A DNA stretch of 64,000 nucleotides from Candidula unifasciata (Eukaryota; Mollusca; Gastropoda; Stylommatophora; Geomitridae): positions 1 to 64,000 of the forward strand of contig CAJHNH020004613.1 of assembly GCA_905116865.2 (NCBI GenBank), in the 5' to 3' direction. Position 1 is the stretch's first letter. Each line of letters opens with the position of its first letter. The position numbers were made by a program, and so were the translations under genes. Positions 1 to 36,900 of the stretch are shown in pieces. The notes beneath the pieces are model-generated. The model did no database searches. It was not told the origin of the DNA and was given only the letters and a program-made list of their open reading frames with translations.

Positions 1-122
1 GCAAGGAACAACCAACTGCATTTAAATAAAATGGAGGTACATGCAAAACCCAGGCCCTAGCACAAAGCTAAAGTCCAAATGGGTGAACAACCAGGACTTT
101 CTGCCATAGCTTACATCCGGTG
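1..122 (+). repeat. R2 SINE-like element, 3' part, interrupted
   Basis: Matches the R2 blocks CAAGGAACCAA, CGCAACACTCAGG, TAAAGTCC and GGTGAACAACCAG seen in full copies at 14198, 31019 and 54870. It breaks off at 122 where an R1 element is inserted. Its continuation (GGTGAAC) resumes after 406, with the 12-bp TTACATCCGGTG duplicated on both sides. Confidence 0.7.
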
Positions 123-406
123 GGAGTCGCCATGGCGTAGCGGCTGGACGCTCGCATGCGGATCAGAAGGTTCGTGGGTATGCTTCCTGGTGGAGCCGGA
201 CATTTTTCAAAAATGACCTTGACTCTCAGGTCGACCCAGCCTTGAGTGGGTACTGGGTGCAGTCCAGGGAAGTAAAGGTCGCCGGCATGATAATGACCAC
301 ATCACCCATCTTGTGCCGATTGGTCTATAAAAATACAGGTCTAGCCCTATATGCCCTATACGCCTAAAGGTGTGGGAAAGGGACCTTTACTCTGTTTATT
401 TTTGTT
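123..406 (+). repeat. R1 tRNA-derived SINE inserted in R2
   Basis: A tRNA-like head with TGGCGTAGCGGCTGGAC (A-box region) and GGTTCGTGGG (B-box region) is followed by the core CAGGTCGACCCAGCCTTGAG and the end CTATACGCCTAAAGG...CCTTTACTC. It is flanked by a perfect 12-bp target site duplication, TTACATCCGGTG, at 111-122 and 407-418. That is typical of LINE-mobilised SINEs. Confidence 0.8.
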
Positions 407-589
407 TTACATCCGGTGAACTATTTAATAGGAAAATAAATAAGGCAATATATAAACACTGTACAGAACATATACTGTTTAGCAAATAAAAACAATTATG
501 CAGATTTCTTGAGTATTCTCTAACCAAGTACAAAAGATACAATAACATTTCATGAATTGCTGGATACTTGTGATTGTGGTTAGGTGAGG

Positions 590-965
590 CTAGTTTATTT
601 CTTGATTATGTTGTGACAATCGATGTCTTTTGCACACTGGGCATCCCCATGCGTGCTCAGTCCTCCAATGCAGCTGCCACTCCCAGGTATCTCTATCGAT
701 TGTTCCTATGAGGAGCTGGTTACAGTATCTCCTGTCTTTACCTCAAAGACGGCATAGATGTGTTTCACCAAGCTCAACTCCTCGGTCATGTAGTCGTGTT
801 AGCGTCAAGAGATTCACCATTATTCCCCAACCTAGTCCATACAGCGTTGATGATATCAGCTCTGTCCATGCTTCTTCTCGTTTGCATCGGTGCATTACTT
901 GCCAGCTGGTCAACTCTTTCATTACCATTTACTCCTGCAAATCTAGGTGTAGATCCAGGTGATGG
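590..965 (-). repeat. LINE ORF2 C-terminal fragment, degraded
   Basis: On the minus strand one frame reads TEHAWGCPVCKRHRLS near 615-665, resembling the LINE C-terminal motif TEHVWKCPEC seen at 51130-51400. It is otherwise full of frame breaks. A RNase H-type LINE relic is the best guess. Confidence 0.35.
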
Positions 966-1459
966 AGGATAACTGCAACTTTCGAATGCTTTCTACCCAT
1001 TTGAAGTGTAGACTACCCGTAGCAGTTTGGTTTAATATCTTTTCATGGTAGATAACATGGTTCAATACTTGTGATGGGAGGAGATAAGTATGATGAGTGA
1101 TAAGGGACTTCACACCCCTGTAAAAGTAACATACCTCCATCACAGTGTTAGAAATGGTAATGTCTGTAATAACAGTATTCTAACAGATAAAAAGTGTGTC
1201 CTGGCCAGACAGTAATATCAATCCTGGTGGCTTGGTGGCCTATTATGGTGAAACTTTTCTTACCAGAAAAGTTTGGGTTTGTCTATGCCAGGAGCTTTAG
1301 AAGTGACAGACATGTTTGATTTTTATTATCAAATAACAAAGTATTTGTTAATTGATTTATCATGTTGCAGTATATTTTTGCCTGGCATTGGTTTTACATG
1401 CAAAGTTACTTGTCATTTAAAACCCAAAAAATCATGCTATCTCCACAATGTGAGCAAAC

Positions 1460-1745
1460 AAATGAAGATGAGTTTAGAAGCAACTGAGATGTGGTTCTTG
1501 AGAAGAATTGTTGCGGATACCCAGGGCTGCCAGAATAACTAACAAGGAGGAGTATCATCAATGAATTGATCCTGAGCAAAATCTGTGGAGATACATGAAC
1601 GCCTATGCCAGCTGGCAAGGAACTTGATGATGATCTCCACAATGACAGGTGGCTGCCATGTTTCCACTGCTGGCTGAGAATACTATGGGCCCAGTCACTT
1701 TCATGGTGTTCATACCAGTGCAGGACAGTCAGAAAAACAATCTTC
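1460..1745 (+). repeat. LINE fragment (RT C-terminal region)
   Basis: The plus strand encodes LEATEMWFLRRI followed by frame-broken sequence like GLPE-LTRRS. This resembles the 'AAEMWFYRRILRIPW..R.TN' block at the C-terminus of many animal non-LTR retrotransposon proteins. Part of it shares wording with 20280-20420 in the opposite orientation (CATCTCCACAGAT). Confidence 0.45.
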
Positions 1746-2300
1746 ATTAGCCGCCTGTCATATTAAATGTCTCTTCATAACATGTTCCATTTTTCATTTG
1801 ATTACAAGGCAATACATTTTATTTTGCCTCAATTAAAAAAATATTTTTAAAATGTATTTTTTTAGCATGTGATCTAAATTAAAGAAACTGTTTTAATGTT
1901 TTAATTATTGATCTGGCCACACTTGAAATTTACGGTTAACTGCACATAGAAAATTATCCGAGGGAGCACATAACGAACTAAAATTACAAAAGACAAGAGT
2001 TTTCATAGCACTGGACGCTGTGTGAAAGTGAGGAAGAAATAAAAACCTACTTCCAAATTAGTATACAACGTAAGCATTAACACTGTAGCCCTAATTCTAT
2101 GGATCCCAAGGAACGCATCATACGCTCATAGGTTCCTACCTAGAAGCCCAATAAACGCATGATGCGCCAATTTTATGACTCTCCTTACTACCGTCTGGGC
2201 CTGTGATGCTAAAACCCCTGGGACTCAAAGAGTTAAGAAAGCTGGGTAAAAAAAAAAAAAAAGACATGACATCTCTAAGTAATGGCTAATATGCTTATAT
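1746..2300. other. AT-rich DNA, no gene seen
   Basis: No coding or splice signal was recognised. A 40-base phrase near 2195-2234 (GGGACTCAAAGAGTTAA at its end) recurs at 26966-27010, so it belongs to some dispersed repeat. An A14 run is at 2249. Confidence 0.4.
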
Positions 2301-2314
2301 AACAGCTGTAGTAA

Positions 2315-2500
2315 GGCAAGATAAGTTGTACCCCACCAGGACATCACAGAAGCGATAACACCTGTTGACACAAAGTGCCACCATGCGAATGAAGATCACC
2401 CGTGGAAACCCGTTCAGCCATATTTAAGGCCCAGCTATATTTAGGGCCCTGGCAAAAGCCAGGATGGGGCTTCAAAATAACGAAAAATTGCATCCCACAA
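2315..2500 (-). repeat. R5 dispersed repeat
   Basis: The reverse strand matches the R5 elements at 50065 and 57019 through GAAGCCCCATCCTGGCTTTT, CATGGTGGCACTTTGTGTC and GATGTCCTGGTGGGGT. The AGTC tandem tail of the full copies is missing here. Confidence 0.65.
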
Positions 2501-3069
2501 GGGTATGAGGATACACTCAACAGCTGTGGTTTCAACTGCATAGTGTGTAGACATGGTGGGTATGATTAAACTTAACTAAACAAAATTGTTTGGACATTTT
2601 TTTTGGGGTTGAGAAAAATATTTTTGGGGGTGTTGTGTAATCACAGTCTTATGATGACCTCATTTCAGTCTCTGAGTCTGTCAACACAATCCCTGTTGTC
2701 ATGGTCTAAGGGAAGGAAAGCAGTTATTACTTTGCTTCATTTGTATTTAGTAGTTACTTCCCTTCATATTAAAAATAAAATTACCTTAAATAATAAATTT
2801 AAACAAAATGGAGAAAAAACACATCTTTTTGAGTGACTTGGGGGGTCATAGATTTCAACTCCTAAATTTTTTATAAAAACTCACCAAACTCCTGATTTCT
2901 TCTGCGTCTATGTCTCTTCCTCTAGTTCAGAAATAATTTTTTTTAGGTTAAAGTTTCTGAGAATTATAACGATGCCCGTCTTTTTTGACACAATTTGACA
3001 ATGGCATGACAGAGTCGTTTACTTTGCTTATTTATCTGCTAAGGTTTGTTACTGTCTGATTTTTTTCTT

Positions 3070-3180
3070 GTGTGTTAACCCTTTATAAGGATGGTTTACA
3101 GCTAGGCTGCAATTCCTTTTCAGCCCAACACATCAAATTTCACAAACCCTAATCGGTTGCTTCATCTGACATGTTTATAA
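3070..3180 (+). repeat. R6 dispersed repeat copy
   Basis: Shares GTGTTAACCCTT, GGTTTACAGC, CAGCCCAACACAT and the closing GCTTCATCTGACATG pattern with copies at 7060, 7335 and 15225. Origin unknown; no tRNA head or TIR was recognised. Confidence 0.5.
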
Positions 3181-3483
3181 TGGTGCAGTGGGTTGGAAAA
3201 TACTTTGTTTAAGAAATTAATCCAGTGAACTGTTACTAAAAAGCTTAACGAAATGGGAAAGCGGAACGTTCACAAAATCAAAGTATCAGCCGGGGCCTTT
3301 CTCGAAATGGACTAACTACACAACAATGACAAAAGGGACAGTATTAATTAATTTCTTAGTATTAGCTTGACTGCAGTCACCCCTATTTTCACCTTTGTTT
3401 TTCTGCATGGGATGTTAATTTCTTAATCCAATGTGCCATATATGGTGAATGTTCTTCCCAGATGTTTTAAACTTCCACAGCTC

Positions 3484-3655
3484 TACTGTAGTTGTTCTGT
3501 TTCTGTGCCAATGGAAAACTACACAGAATGTCCATTACTTTACCTTGTGGACAAATTCACCTATACTGCAGTGTCAGCAAATCTGATAGCATACACAAAC
3601 ATTCAGTGCACAAGGCAGCTGTCAGAAGTGCCAACACAAACAGTCTGACATTATA
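3484..3655 (+). repeat. dispersed repeat, paired with 33650-33797
   Basis: CTACACAGAATGTCCATTAC, GTGTCAGCAAATCT and CCAACACAAACAGTCTGACA recur in the same order at 33650-33797. The two copies are diverged. No known family was recognised, and no long frame is conserved between them. Confidence 0.5.
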
Positions 3656-3659
3656 CATT

Positions 3660-3715
3660 TTAGGCTGTGTGTGGGTGTGTGTGTGTGCGTGTGGGGGGGG
3701 GGGGAGGGGGAGGGA
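3660..3715 (+). repeat. GT/G simple repeat
   Basis: A short GT-rich tract runs into a G10 run at about 3693-3702 and then GA-rich sequence. Confidence 0.8.
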
Positions 3716-3959
3716 GCGTGGTCAGGTATATTTTTGCTGTTTGTATATAGTGCTGTTGCCATGTACTGTGCTGGTTAGGATTTCACTTTCTGCACCCAAG
3801 AGACAAAAAAATTAATATCAGCTTGCCAAGGTTTCCAACATGAGTCTTCCAAATAGCCCATTCTAACGAGCCACTCCTCACAAAAAGATAACACGAACTG
3901 TAAAAGTACATTCTTGACATAAATGAGATTTTTTTTTCAGAACAAAAAGAAAAACAGAG

Positions 3960-4215
3960 CTGCAGTGGCAAAGTGACTTGCCACCCCACCTCCAGCCTGA
4001 AGATCTTGGGTTCCATTCTGGATTTTGTTTTATAACAATGACCTTGGTTGCTAGGTCACCCAACCTCAAACTGGTACCAAGTGAAGTCCTGAGAAGTAAG
4101 AGAGGCCAACAGGATTCTTGACCACATTACCCATCATGACCAACCGGTCCATACAAATATGAGCCTAGCATCAAATGCCCGATGTGCCACTGGCAGGAAA
4201 AGCATCATCCTTTCT
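3960..4215 (+). repeat. R1 SINE, diverged
   Basis: Contains TGACCTTGGTTGCTAGGTC, ACCACATTACCCATCATGAC and GCCCGATGTGCC of the R1 body in order. The tRNA-like head lies around 3960-4015 (B-box-like GGGTTCCATTC). It abuts the R2 copy at 4225. Confidence 0.6.
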
Positions 4216-4224
4216 TTTTCACTA

Positions 4225-4413
4225 GAAATTTTCTTCAGAGTACATCTGCCTAAGAGGCAAGGTACCAACAGTCTGCATATACATGAGTCAGATCTGTAAA
4301 ACAGATGTGCACGCAACACTCAGGTTCTGGAATAGGTTCAAGTCCAGAAATGGGTGAACAGTCAGAACTTTCAGCCAGAGTTTACAGCTGGTGAACAAGA
4401 AGAAGAAAAAGAA
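4225..4413 (+). repeat. R2 element abutting the SPATA20 stop codon
   Basis: R2 blocks CAAGGTACCAACAGTCTGC, CAGATCTGTAAAACAGATGT and TTTACAGCTGGTGAACAAGA, followed by its GAA-rich tail, end about 8 bases from the TAA of SPATA20 (4421-4423). In the transcript it is antisense and forms the start of the 3' UTR. Confidence 0.75.
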
Positions 4414-4420
4414 GGAACAT

Positions 4421-30344
<25,924 letters not shown>

Positions 30345-30414
30345 AGATGAACTGCGGATGTGATTAAACTGATATAAAAATAAACTGATACAAACAATAC
30401 TGTTAGTGATGAGC

Positions 30415-30830
30415 TGAGACCCATACCCATAAGCACTCCATCCACATTTTCAGCATCAGCTCAGAATTCCAGTTCTGATGGTATCCCTAGAAGTCTGACT
30501 GTATGTCTATCTTGTCTTTCTCCTGAGTAACATTTCCCACTATCATCATCATCAAGTTCCTTGCTGACAAGTAAAGATTATCCATCTTCTTCTTTGGATT
30601 CATCAACTGTAAACTCCAGCAGAAAGTTTTGGTTGTTTCTCCATTTATGGACTTTGTTCATGTTCTACAACTAAAATTTTATGTGCACATCCATTTTACA
30701 GATCTGACATATTTGCGTGCAGACTGTTGGTTACTTACCTTTCAAGCAGATGCACACCAACTTAGAAGGAAACAACCCTAACAAGTCACTATTTACAACA
30801 GTTCTTAATCAGTATGAAGGAATTTAACTG
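30415..30830 (-). repeat. LINE 3' end joined to R2 (second composite copy)
   Basis: The same arrangement as 18840-19310: a LINE relic with CATAAGCACTCCATCCACAT, then CATCATCATCAAG, then reversed R2 with GTTTTGGTTGTTTCTCCATT. It lies just upstream of SPATA20 coding exon 1. Confidence 0.6.
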
Positions 30831-31014
30831 ATTAAAGAAACAACATCACAGCATACCAGGCATACCAAAACATGCTCTCATACCAGGCATACCCAAACAA
30901 TGCTCTATCTCCAGCAGCAAATGTCTTACTGCTGACTGTTCTAGTAGCAGACTGGTTGTACATATGTTGTAATGTTTCTCTCATATGCTTCCGATCAATA
31001 TTCTGACTCCATGT

Positions 31015-31292
31015 GTGGGTTCCGGGGCTCCCACTGTGGGGAAAACAAAAATAGACTAACTGCCTCCCCAACAAGCATGTTGTAGGAGTCAACTTATCGG
31101 GGATATCATTTGAAGTCAGAGTACATCTGCCTGAGAGGCAAAAACCACAAGTCTGCACACAAATAAGCAACAGCTGTGAAACGAATGTGCATGCAGCACT
31201 TGCATTCTGGAACAAGACTTAAGTCCGAAGGTGGACGAGCACCCAGAGCTTTTAGCTGGAGTTTTCAGCCGGTGAATGTGAAGAAGAAGACT
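31015..31292 (+). repeat. R2 element, near complete
   Basis: GGTTCCGGGGCTCCCACTGT, CTCCCCAACAAGCATGTTGT, TGCCTGAGAGGCAA and GGTGAATGTGAAGAAGAAG. The most complete R2 5' end in the window. Confidence 0.75.
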
Positions 31293-31429
31293 GCCTCTGT
31301 CAAAGGTTAGCAGTTGCATTTTCTTCCATATGTAGACTGAAAGGATATAGTTCCATCAAATAGCTACTAAGTCAAATGCACAGTGGTACACTGTGTCCTG
31401 TAAATTTATTTTGGAATGCTTTTCGACTG

Positions 31430-31615
31430 TGTCGAATGTGGTTCGTGTTGCGAACTGCAGATTCAGCAAATGGCAAGTGGACTCTTGCCATACATACAAA
31501 TTAAAGAAAAAAAATGGGGTACCTTATGTGATTAACTGCATGTGCAACTACTGATCTGATACAACTGCTGCTTCCATCGATGATAAACCACATTTAATGT
31601 GTCAGGCTAATTGTG
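31430..31615 (+). repeat. dispersed repeat, paired with 41855-42000
   Basis: GTTCGTGTTGCGAACTGCA, GTGGACTCTTGCCATAC, GCATGTGCAACTACTG and GATGATAAACCACA are echoed at 41855-42000 in the same order. Family unknown. Confidence 0.45.
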
Positions 31616-32037
31616 CTGGCACTTCTTCTTCTTTCGTTTGCTTGAAATAAATTATCTATATCTGCAATGTTGTCTCTAGTATGAACTTCACTGTTTTGTA
31701 ATTCACTCAGTGACCCCAAAAGTCTGACTTGCACCAATGTTTCTCTTGGATAAAAGTTTTGCCTTGATATGTTGTATTTGGGACAGTCTTGGAGAACAGG
31801 ATCTGTTGTCTCAGGTGCCAGTCCACATGTGCACATGGCTGATTCGCTGATTTTTAATTTTGTGTACATGTGGCTGTGAAGTGGATTGTATCCTGTTCTA
31901 AGGCGCAGAACTTGCTCTGGTCTGTCCATAAAATGGTAATTGTCTTGTGCCGGTTTTTGTGGCTTTCTGATTGATTTGATTATTCTCTTCTTTTGCTGAT
32001 AAGAGACTTGTCCGTTAGGTTTTTTCATACATGTCAA
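31594..32037 (-). mobile_element. LINE ORF2 C-terminus, intact 147-codon frame
   Basis: Reads VLRLRTGYNPLHSHMYTKL, SAMCTCGLAPETTDPVLQDC and NLFQANERRRS before the stop. The LRTGxNxLxxHMxxxL...CxCGxxxETxxHxLxxC pattern is the zinc-knuckle-like region after RNase H in many animal non-LTR elements. The open frame suggests a recent insertion. There is no upstream RT in view. Confidence 0.75.
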
Positions 32038-32191
32038 AACTGGAGTACAAATGTACTGTGTACAGTGTACATGTGGAAAATGGCAAATTAATGATTAAAT
32101 GACTGTCTGATAACCGTTTTGTTTGGGACCGAAAGCGTTAAAAAAGGCCAATGAAAACTGAAAATTATACTACTCGTAAAAACGAACTTAC

Positions 32192-32601
32192 CCAAAGTGA
32201 TTCGTGTAACAAGTTGTGTACTTTCGACTAAAACACGAGAGATCTGTGCATTTGTTATGAGTATCACCACAAAACACAAGCTGACTGAGAGAGACCCAAT
32301 ATATGTGTGGGTTTGGGTTATTGCATCGTTCTTTTCTTAGAAAATTTGAGACTGGTTTAAAACTAAGAGGACTGTCCCACCATGTTGTTACATGGGGCGA
32401 ATACGAAGTAATACTAATCTGAAATTCTGTATTATTATTCTTGTTATCTGAACTTATGACCGCAGATTTAAATATGCCTGATTTCAAAGTCAATGTGAAT
32501 GTCTGCAACTTGACGGACCTTGGCAAATTATGACAATGTGAACGTTTTCTAACGATACGTGATAATATTTGCAACTTGCATGGGAATCGTGGATATAACA
32601 T
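32192..32601 (-). other. possible 5' exon of SPATA20 (non-coding or alternative)
   Basis: A 137-codon open frame on the minus strand (stop at 32190-32188) runs up to a strong donor, GG|GTAAGTT, about 1.8 kb upstream of coding exon 1. The frame would not join coding exon 1: its phase 2 meets a phase-0 acceptor and gives an early stop. I therefore prefer a 5' UTR exon, if it is one at all. The alternative is chance. No similarity was recognised in the translation (MLYPRFPCKLQILSRIVRKR...). Confidence 0.25.
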
Positions 32602-32967
32602 TTATAGTTAGTAAAGTGACTGAGATGAAAAAGTGTCTGCAGGTAAGTCTGGTATGATCTTGACTCTAGTATATGGCCCTCTTCATTTATTTACAGCTGT
32701 GACCGGGTGACTGATGAGGTATAGTGTGTGCTGCTTTGAGTGCAAGTTCAGTTTTCTTAAAGCTATTGTTTATTTGATTAAGTAATGTTACTAAGTTGAA
32801 AACGATATTGTTTACATGTATTTTTTTTTTAATAACCATTATTAAAGGGGGAATGACTAAATTATATTGTATAGTTAAATGCTTATAAAAATAAATGTAC
32901 ATTACTAATGTAACAGCTACTTAATAAAATAAACATTATATAGATAAGTATAATCTTACGATATCGT

Positions 32968-32973
32968 GTCTCT

Positions 32974-33034
<61 letters not shown>

Positions 33035-33041
33035 AGGGACG
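32968..33041 (+). tRNA. tRNA-Asn (anticodon GTT)
   Basis: The 74 bases fold as a full cloverleaf. The acceptor stem GTCTCTG pairs with CAGGGAC and the discriminator is G. D arm: GGCGCAATCGGTTAGCGC. Anticodon stem TTCGG/CCGAA encloses loop CTGTTAA with GTT at 33002-33004. T arm GGTGG-TTCAAGC-CCACC. There is no intron. A T6 run, a Pol III terminator, begins four bases after the 3' end. The sequence matches the usual metazoan tRNA-Asn, unlike the degraded tRNA heads of the SINEs nearby. Confidence 0.95.
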
Positions 33042-33049
33042 ATATTTTT

Positions 33050-34250
33050 TCATTTCTTGGGGGGCAAAATCTTTTAACGTATGTTAGTATCTTGTGTCAT
33101 TTTTTGCCCCCCCCCCCTTTTTTTTACTAATAAGAGTGACAATAAGTGAAAGATAATGTGTAAATAAATCAAAATACCTAAAATTACCCAGATAATATAT
33201 GAATGACGTCCTTATCTTCAGCGCAAAGTTCCGGTATAAAAGATGCCTGTTTAAGTATGGCAAGGCTTTTATATTAGGGGTGGAGAAGGGTGCCGGTACT
33301 CACCACTAAATGTCTACTACAGTAGTGCTGAAACTGCTGGTTAAAACGGTGCCGGTAATGCGCACCGCCAGAAAAAAGTAAAAACTGAGTATGGCTATAT
33401 GGTTGCCCTTTTCTCCGAGCGTATAGTGTCGGCCAGATTCCATAGTCACTCCCTGGTGCATCATTCCTTCCAGACCACGATTATCCATTTACTCTTCACC
33501 TTGTTCGTCCGATCCCAAATGATCTTGAACACATCTGACTTCCCACGCATCAGTTCACTATACAGGGATACATAACCAGCCAGTAATCTGGTAATCTGGT
33601 AATTTTAATTTCAGCTTCATAGAAAACGGGTCACCCCATCTTTGCTCCGCTCCTGTGCCAACGAAAAACACACAGAATGTTTATCACAGTCCCTTGTGAA
33701 AAAATAAACTGCTGTGTCAGCAAATCTAGCATACACTCGCATTAAAAGCATATGGTAGCAATCCGAAGTGCTAACACAAACAGTCTGACGTTAGAAATGC
33801 AGTTCATCATTGATGGTAGCAGAAGTCACCAAAAGATCAGCAGTTGTACACGCGATCAATTTTAATTAAATAATGGCCCCACCAATATTGCGACAACCGG
33901 CATCGCACCATTTTCTGAATCTACAAATCACACCACCACGTTGGTCATTTGAAAAACATTCCAAATAAAATCCGCAGCTCACAGTGTCATGCCATGCACT
34001 CAACTCAGAAGCTGGGTAACGAAACTATATACTTCCAGTCTACAAACTGAGCAAAAAAGCAACGGCCACAGTCTGGCAGAAGCAAAACGTGGCAGTGCCT
34101 AGTGTTCATTTGTACCTGAAGCATTATGTGAGGGTTAATAAACTGTCACCCCAGCAGTACCCCACTATTAGCTGGGGAAGGGATTTAGGACATTACATCC
34201 ACCAGCAAGCGTCGCCCCAACAACGACCTGACTGCCTTCGTTAACGACTG
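33050..34250. other. intergenic DNA, no gene recognised
   Basis: Holds a C/T tract near 33108-33124 and the repeat copy at 33650-33797. Nothing coding was recognised on either strand, apart from a 60-codon frame at 33306-33488 with no family resemblance. Confidence 0.35.
33650..33797 (+). repeat. dispersed repeat, paired with 3484-3655
   Basis: CCTGTGCCAACGAAAAACAC, GTGTCAGCAAATCTAGCATA and GCTAACACAAACAGTCTGAC match the earlier copy. Confidence 0.5.
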
Positions 34251-34433
34251 TTCACCCAACAGCCATGCAGTTCTTTGGCACGAAGGAGACACCTTGAACT
34301 TGGGTTTCGGACTGCCGACTCCCTACACGAAGATATATGTGTGCTACTGGTGTCCCGTAGCCAAAACACTATCTCACTTTATTACTAAAATTCAGCACGC
34401 ATACTCAAACGCGCAGTAGTAAAAAAAAAAAAA

Positions 34434-34453
34434 CACACACACACACGCACGCA

Positions 34454-34531
<78 letters not shown>
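34434..34531 (+). repeat. (CA)n/(TA)n compound microsatellite
   Basis: A CA/CG-rich start, then about 27 uninterrupted CA units, then 14 TA units. Confidence 0.95.
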
Positions 34532-34844
34532 CATGCACTCATTAACTGCCACCCGCTTGCTTGCTGGTGAAGCACACATGACTACATATTTACATATATA
34601 TATATGTCCATGCTTGTTCATTCCCTACCACACCGGCATTCCCCGAAGAAATGATTCCACTGCTGTTCAATGCTTGCGACCTCAGTAGCTATAACACCAG
34701 TCTATTCGTAAAGCCTATGTCAAAACAGGACACATTTGAACAATTTTCTCATAGAAAAAGTCAGCAGATGTAGCTTGGAGTAGTTTCTGAAATGAATGAA
34801 CGAAAAGATGTATGAAAGAAGGGAATGAATGAAGTTCAAATCTC

Positions 34845-35005
34845 AGCAGGACCACATAGCGAGCGATAAACATCCGGTGACACAAAGTGCCAACATTCGG
34901 ATGAGAATCACCCGTGCGCAAGTCACAGAAACCCCGTTCAATCATTAAGTTATATTAGGGCACCCGACAACAGCCGGAGTGGGGCTTTAAAATAACGAAA
35001 CATTT
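34845..35005 (-). repeat. R5 repeat
   Basis: GATAAACATCCGGTGACACA, GTGCCAACATTCGGATGAGA and GTGGGGCTTTAAAATAACGA, the reverse of R5. Confidence 0.65.
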
Positions 35006-35007
35006 GC

Positions 35008-35190
35008 AACAGATGAGGGAGACCCGGGTTCGAATTCTCGGTAAGGCTGGAGATTTTTATTTCTGTCGGGGGCAAAATAAAATCCTCACCTGCACAGTCG
35101 TGGCGACAGCACTAGCCATGCGGCCCCTAAATCCCAAGTCTCAACCCCCCCCTTCCCGCCTACACTGCAACAGTGGTATAAAAAATGCAG
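35008..35190 (+). repeat. R7 tRNA-like SINE
   Basis: The head has GACCCGGGTTCGAATTCTCG (B-box-like); body CGGGGGCAAAATAAAATCCT and GTGGCGACAGCACTAGCCAT; end CTACACTGCAACAGTGGTAT. The last phrase also occurs at 41035-41055 next to gene B's alternative terminal exon. Confidence 0.6.
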
Positions 35191-35920
35191 TTTTTGCAAG
35201 TTTTGGCAACAAATAAAATGTAAGAAGGGAGACTAGAAGAGCGGAATGTTAGACAGGCGCGCGTGCCCAATTCTTAACCATTTTAAAATAAAGTTTGTTT
35301 TGTTCATTCGTTCGTTCTGTGCATGATCCCGTTGTGGAGTTATTCTTCTTGTTATCACAAATGACTGAGCACGCCAGTAATACCCAGTGCACAGTGAGTT
35401 CGACTGTTATCACAAGGTCCAGATGAGTGACTAGGTACCTTGTGGAAACCTCCTCCCCCCCCCCCCCTCCCCATCCTCTCCACCCTTTTTTCAAAAATTG
35501 CAAGAGGACTAACCGGCCCCTACACCTGTATAGTTCTTTCTTTAAGTGTGTATTTACACATTTAATATTATTTCAAATACATACTGTATTTTCTTGCTGT
35601 TCGGTACATTACACACACACATACACACACCACACACACACGCGCGTGCCCATCATTTCTCCTTTTTTCTGTAAAACATTTTTTTTAAGGGGGAGGGAGG
35701 TGTGAACCAATAGGCCTATGTTCTTTGTGTTAATTGCACCCGATTGTGATAACATAACATAAATCTACACGAAACACTATTACCTTGACATTTCTCAGCG
35801 CCCTTGTGAGTACTTTCTAAACACAGCTTGACTTGTGTATGTTTCTAATCACACTAGACCGAGAGACAGAAGTTTAACGACAGATTGAGCAGGTGATCTG
35901 ATTAAATATATACTTAGCTA

Positions 35921-35936
35921 GCTAGCTGGGCAGTTA

Positions 35937-36012
<76 letters not shown>

Positions 36013-36021
36013 TAACTGCCC

Positions 36022-36092
<71 letters not shown>

Positions 36093-36112
36093 TAACTGCC
36101 CAGATAGCTAGC
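35921..36112. repeat. inverted repeat with long TA arms
   Basis: GCTAGCTGGGCAGTTAGCCA at 35921-35940 faces TGGCTAACTGCCCAGATAGC at 36088-36109. Between them lie two (TA)n runs of about 70 and 66 bases, separated by another TGGCTAACTGCCCAGA at 36009-36024. The whole can fold into a long hairpin. Confidence 0.9.
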
Positions 36113-36116
36113 AAAG

Positions 36117-36291
36117 TTTGTTAAACAAGCTGAGCGGCGACGGAGAGTTCGAGTGGTCCGAGTTCACGTTCAGGAGTAGGCAGAAAAACCACATCTTTTC
36201 CAGATATACGGTATATACCATAAAGTCAAAAGCCGATAAGTTGTAATATCCATAGTACCGAGCCAAAGAGTCTACAACTCATTATTTCTGG

Positions 36292-36385
<94 letters not shown>

Positions 36386-36402
36386 GAAATCCAGAAACCA
36401 TG

Positions 36403-36468
<66 letters not shown>
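36117..36468 (+). repeat. R4 SINE with TA tail, plus inverted R4 end
   Basis: R4 body (GTGGTCCGAGTTCACGTTCA, GTAGGCAGAAAAACCACATC, ATTTCTGGATTT) runs into an 84-base TA run. AAATCCAGAAACCATGAGTT at about 36384-36403 is the R4 3' end in the opposite orientation, followed by another TA run. So two R4 tails face each other across TA arrays. Confidence 0.75.
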
Positions 36469-36471
<3 letters not shown>

Positions 36472-36504
36472 CTCTGTGTTGAGAGGCGTAAGGGGTGTAT
36501 ATTG

Positions 36505-36900
36505 AATGTTGAATTAAGAATCAACATCACAGCACTCGGGACACTCCCATAAGTGCTTAGTCCCCATCTTCAGCGAAGAGTTCTAATTCCGATGGTACCA
36601 GTAACCGTGTGATTGTATATCCGTCTCATCCTTCTCCCGAGCGTTGTGCGTCTGTCAGACCCCCGGTAACTCCTCGCAGCGCCATTCTCCTCAGACCGTA
36701 ATGATCTGTCTGCGCCTCCGCACTGTTCATCCGTTCCCAAAGGGCCCTGACAATATCTAACTTGTCATACATCAATTCACCACCAATTTGTGCAGAGCCA
36801 GCCAGTCTATCTGCCTGTTCATTTCCTAACACATCGGCATAGCCTGGAGAAAATATCCAAAGGATACTAACTACCCGCGACCTCTGAAGTACCCTATTTA
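36505..36900 (-). repeat. RNase H LINE C-terminal region
   Basis: The minus strand contains GNEQADRLAGSAQIGGELMY (RNase H tail, 36770-36830), KLDIVRALWERMNSAEAQTD, and the terminal MGTKHLWECPEC-like sequence near 36540. It is the same family as 37754-38529 and 51130-51500. Confidence 0.65.

Noticed and set aside
31594..32037. A host gene encoding a zinc-knuckle protein
   Set aside because: The LRTGxNxL...CxCG...ET pattern is the C-terminus of non-LTR retrotransposons, next to other LINE pieces.
32188..32601. 137-codon frame as the coding N-terminus of SPATA20
   Set aside because: Its strong donor is in phase 2 while the acceptor of coding exon 1 needs phase 0, giving an immediate stop; kept only as a possible UTR exon.
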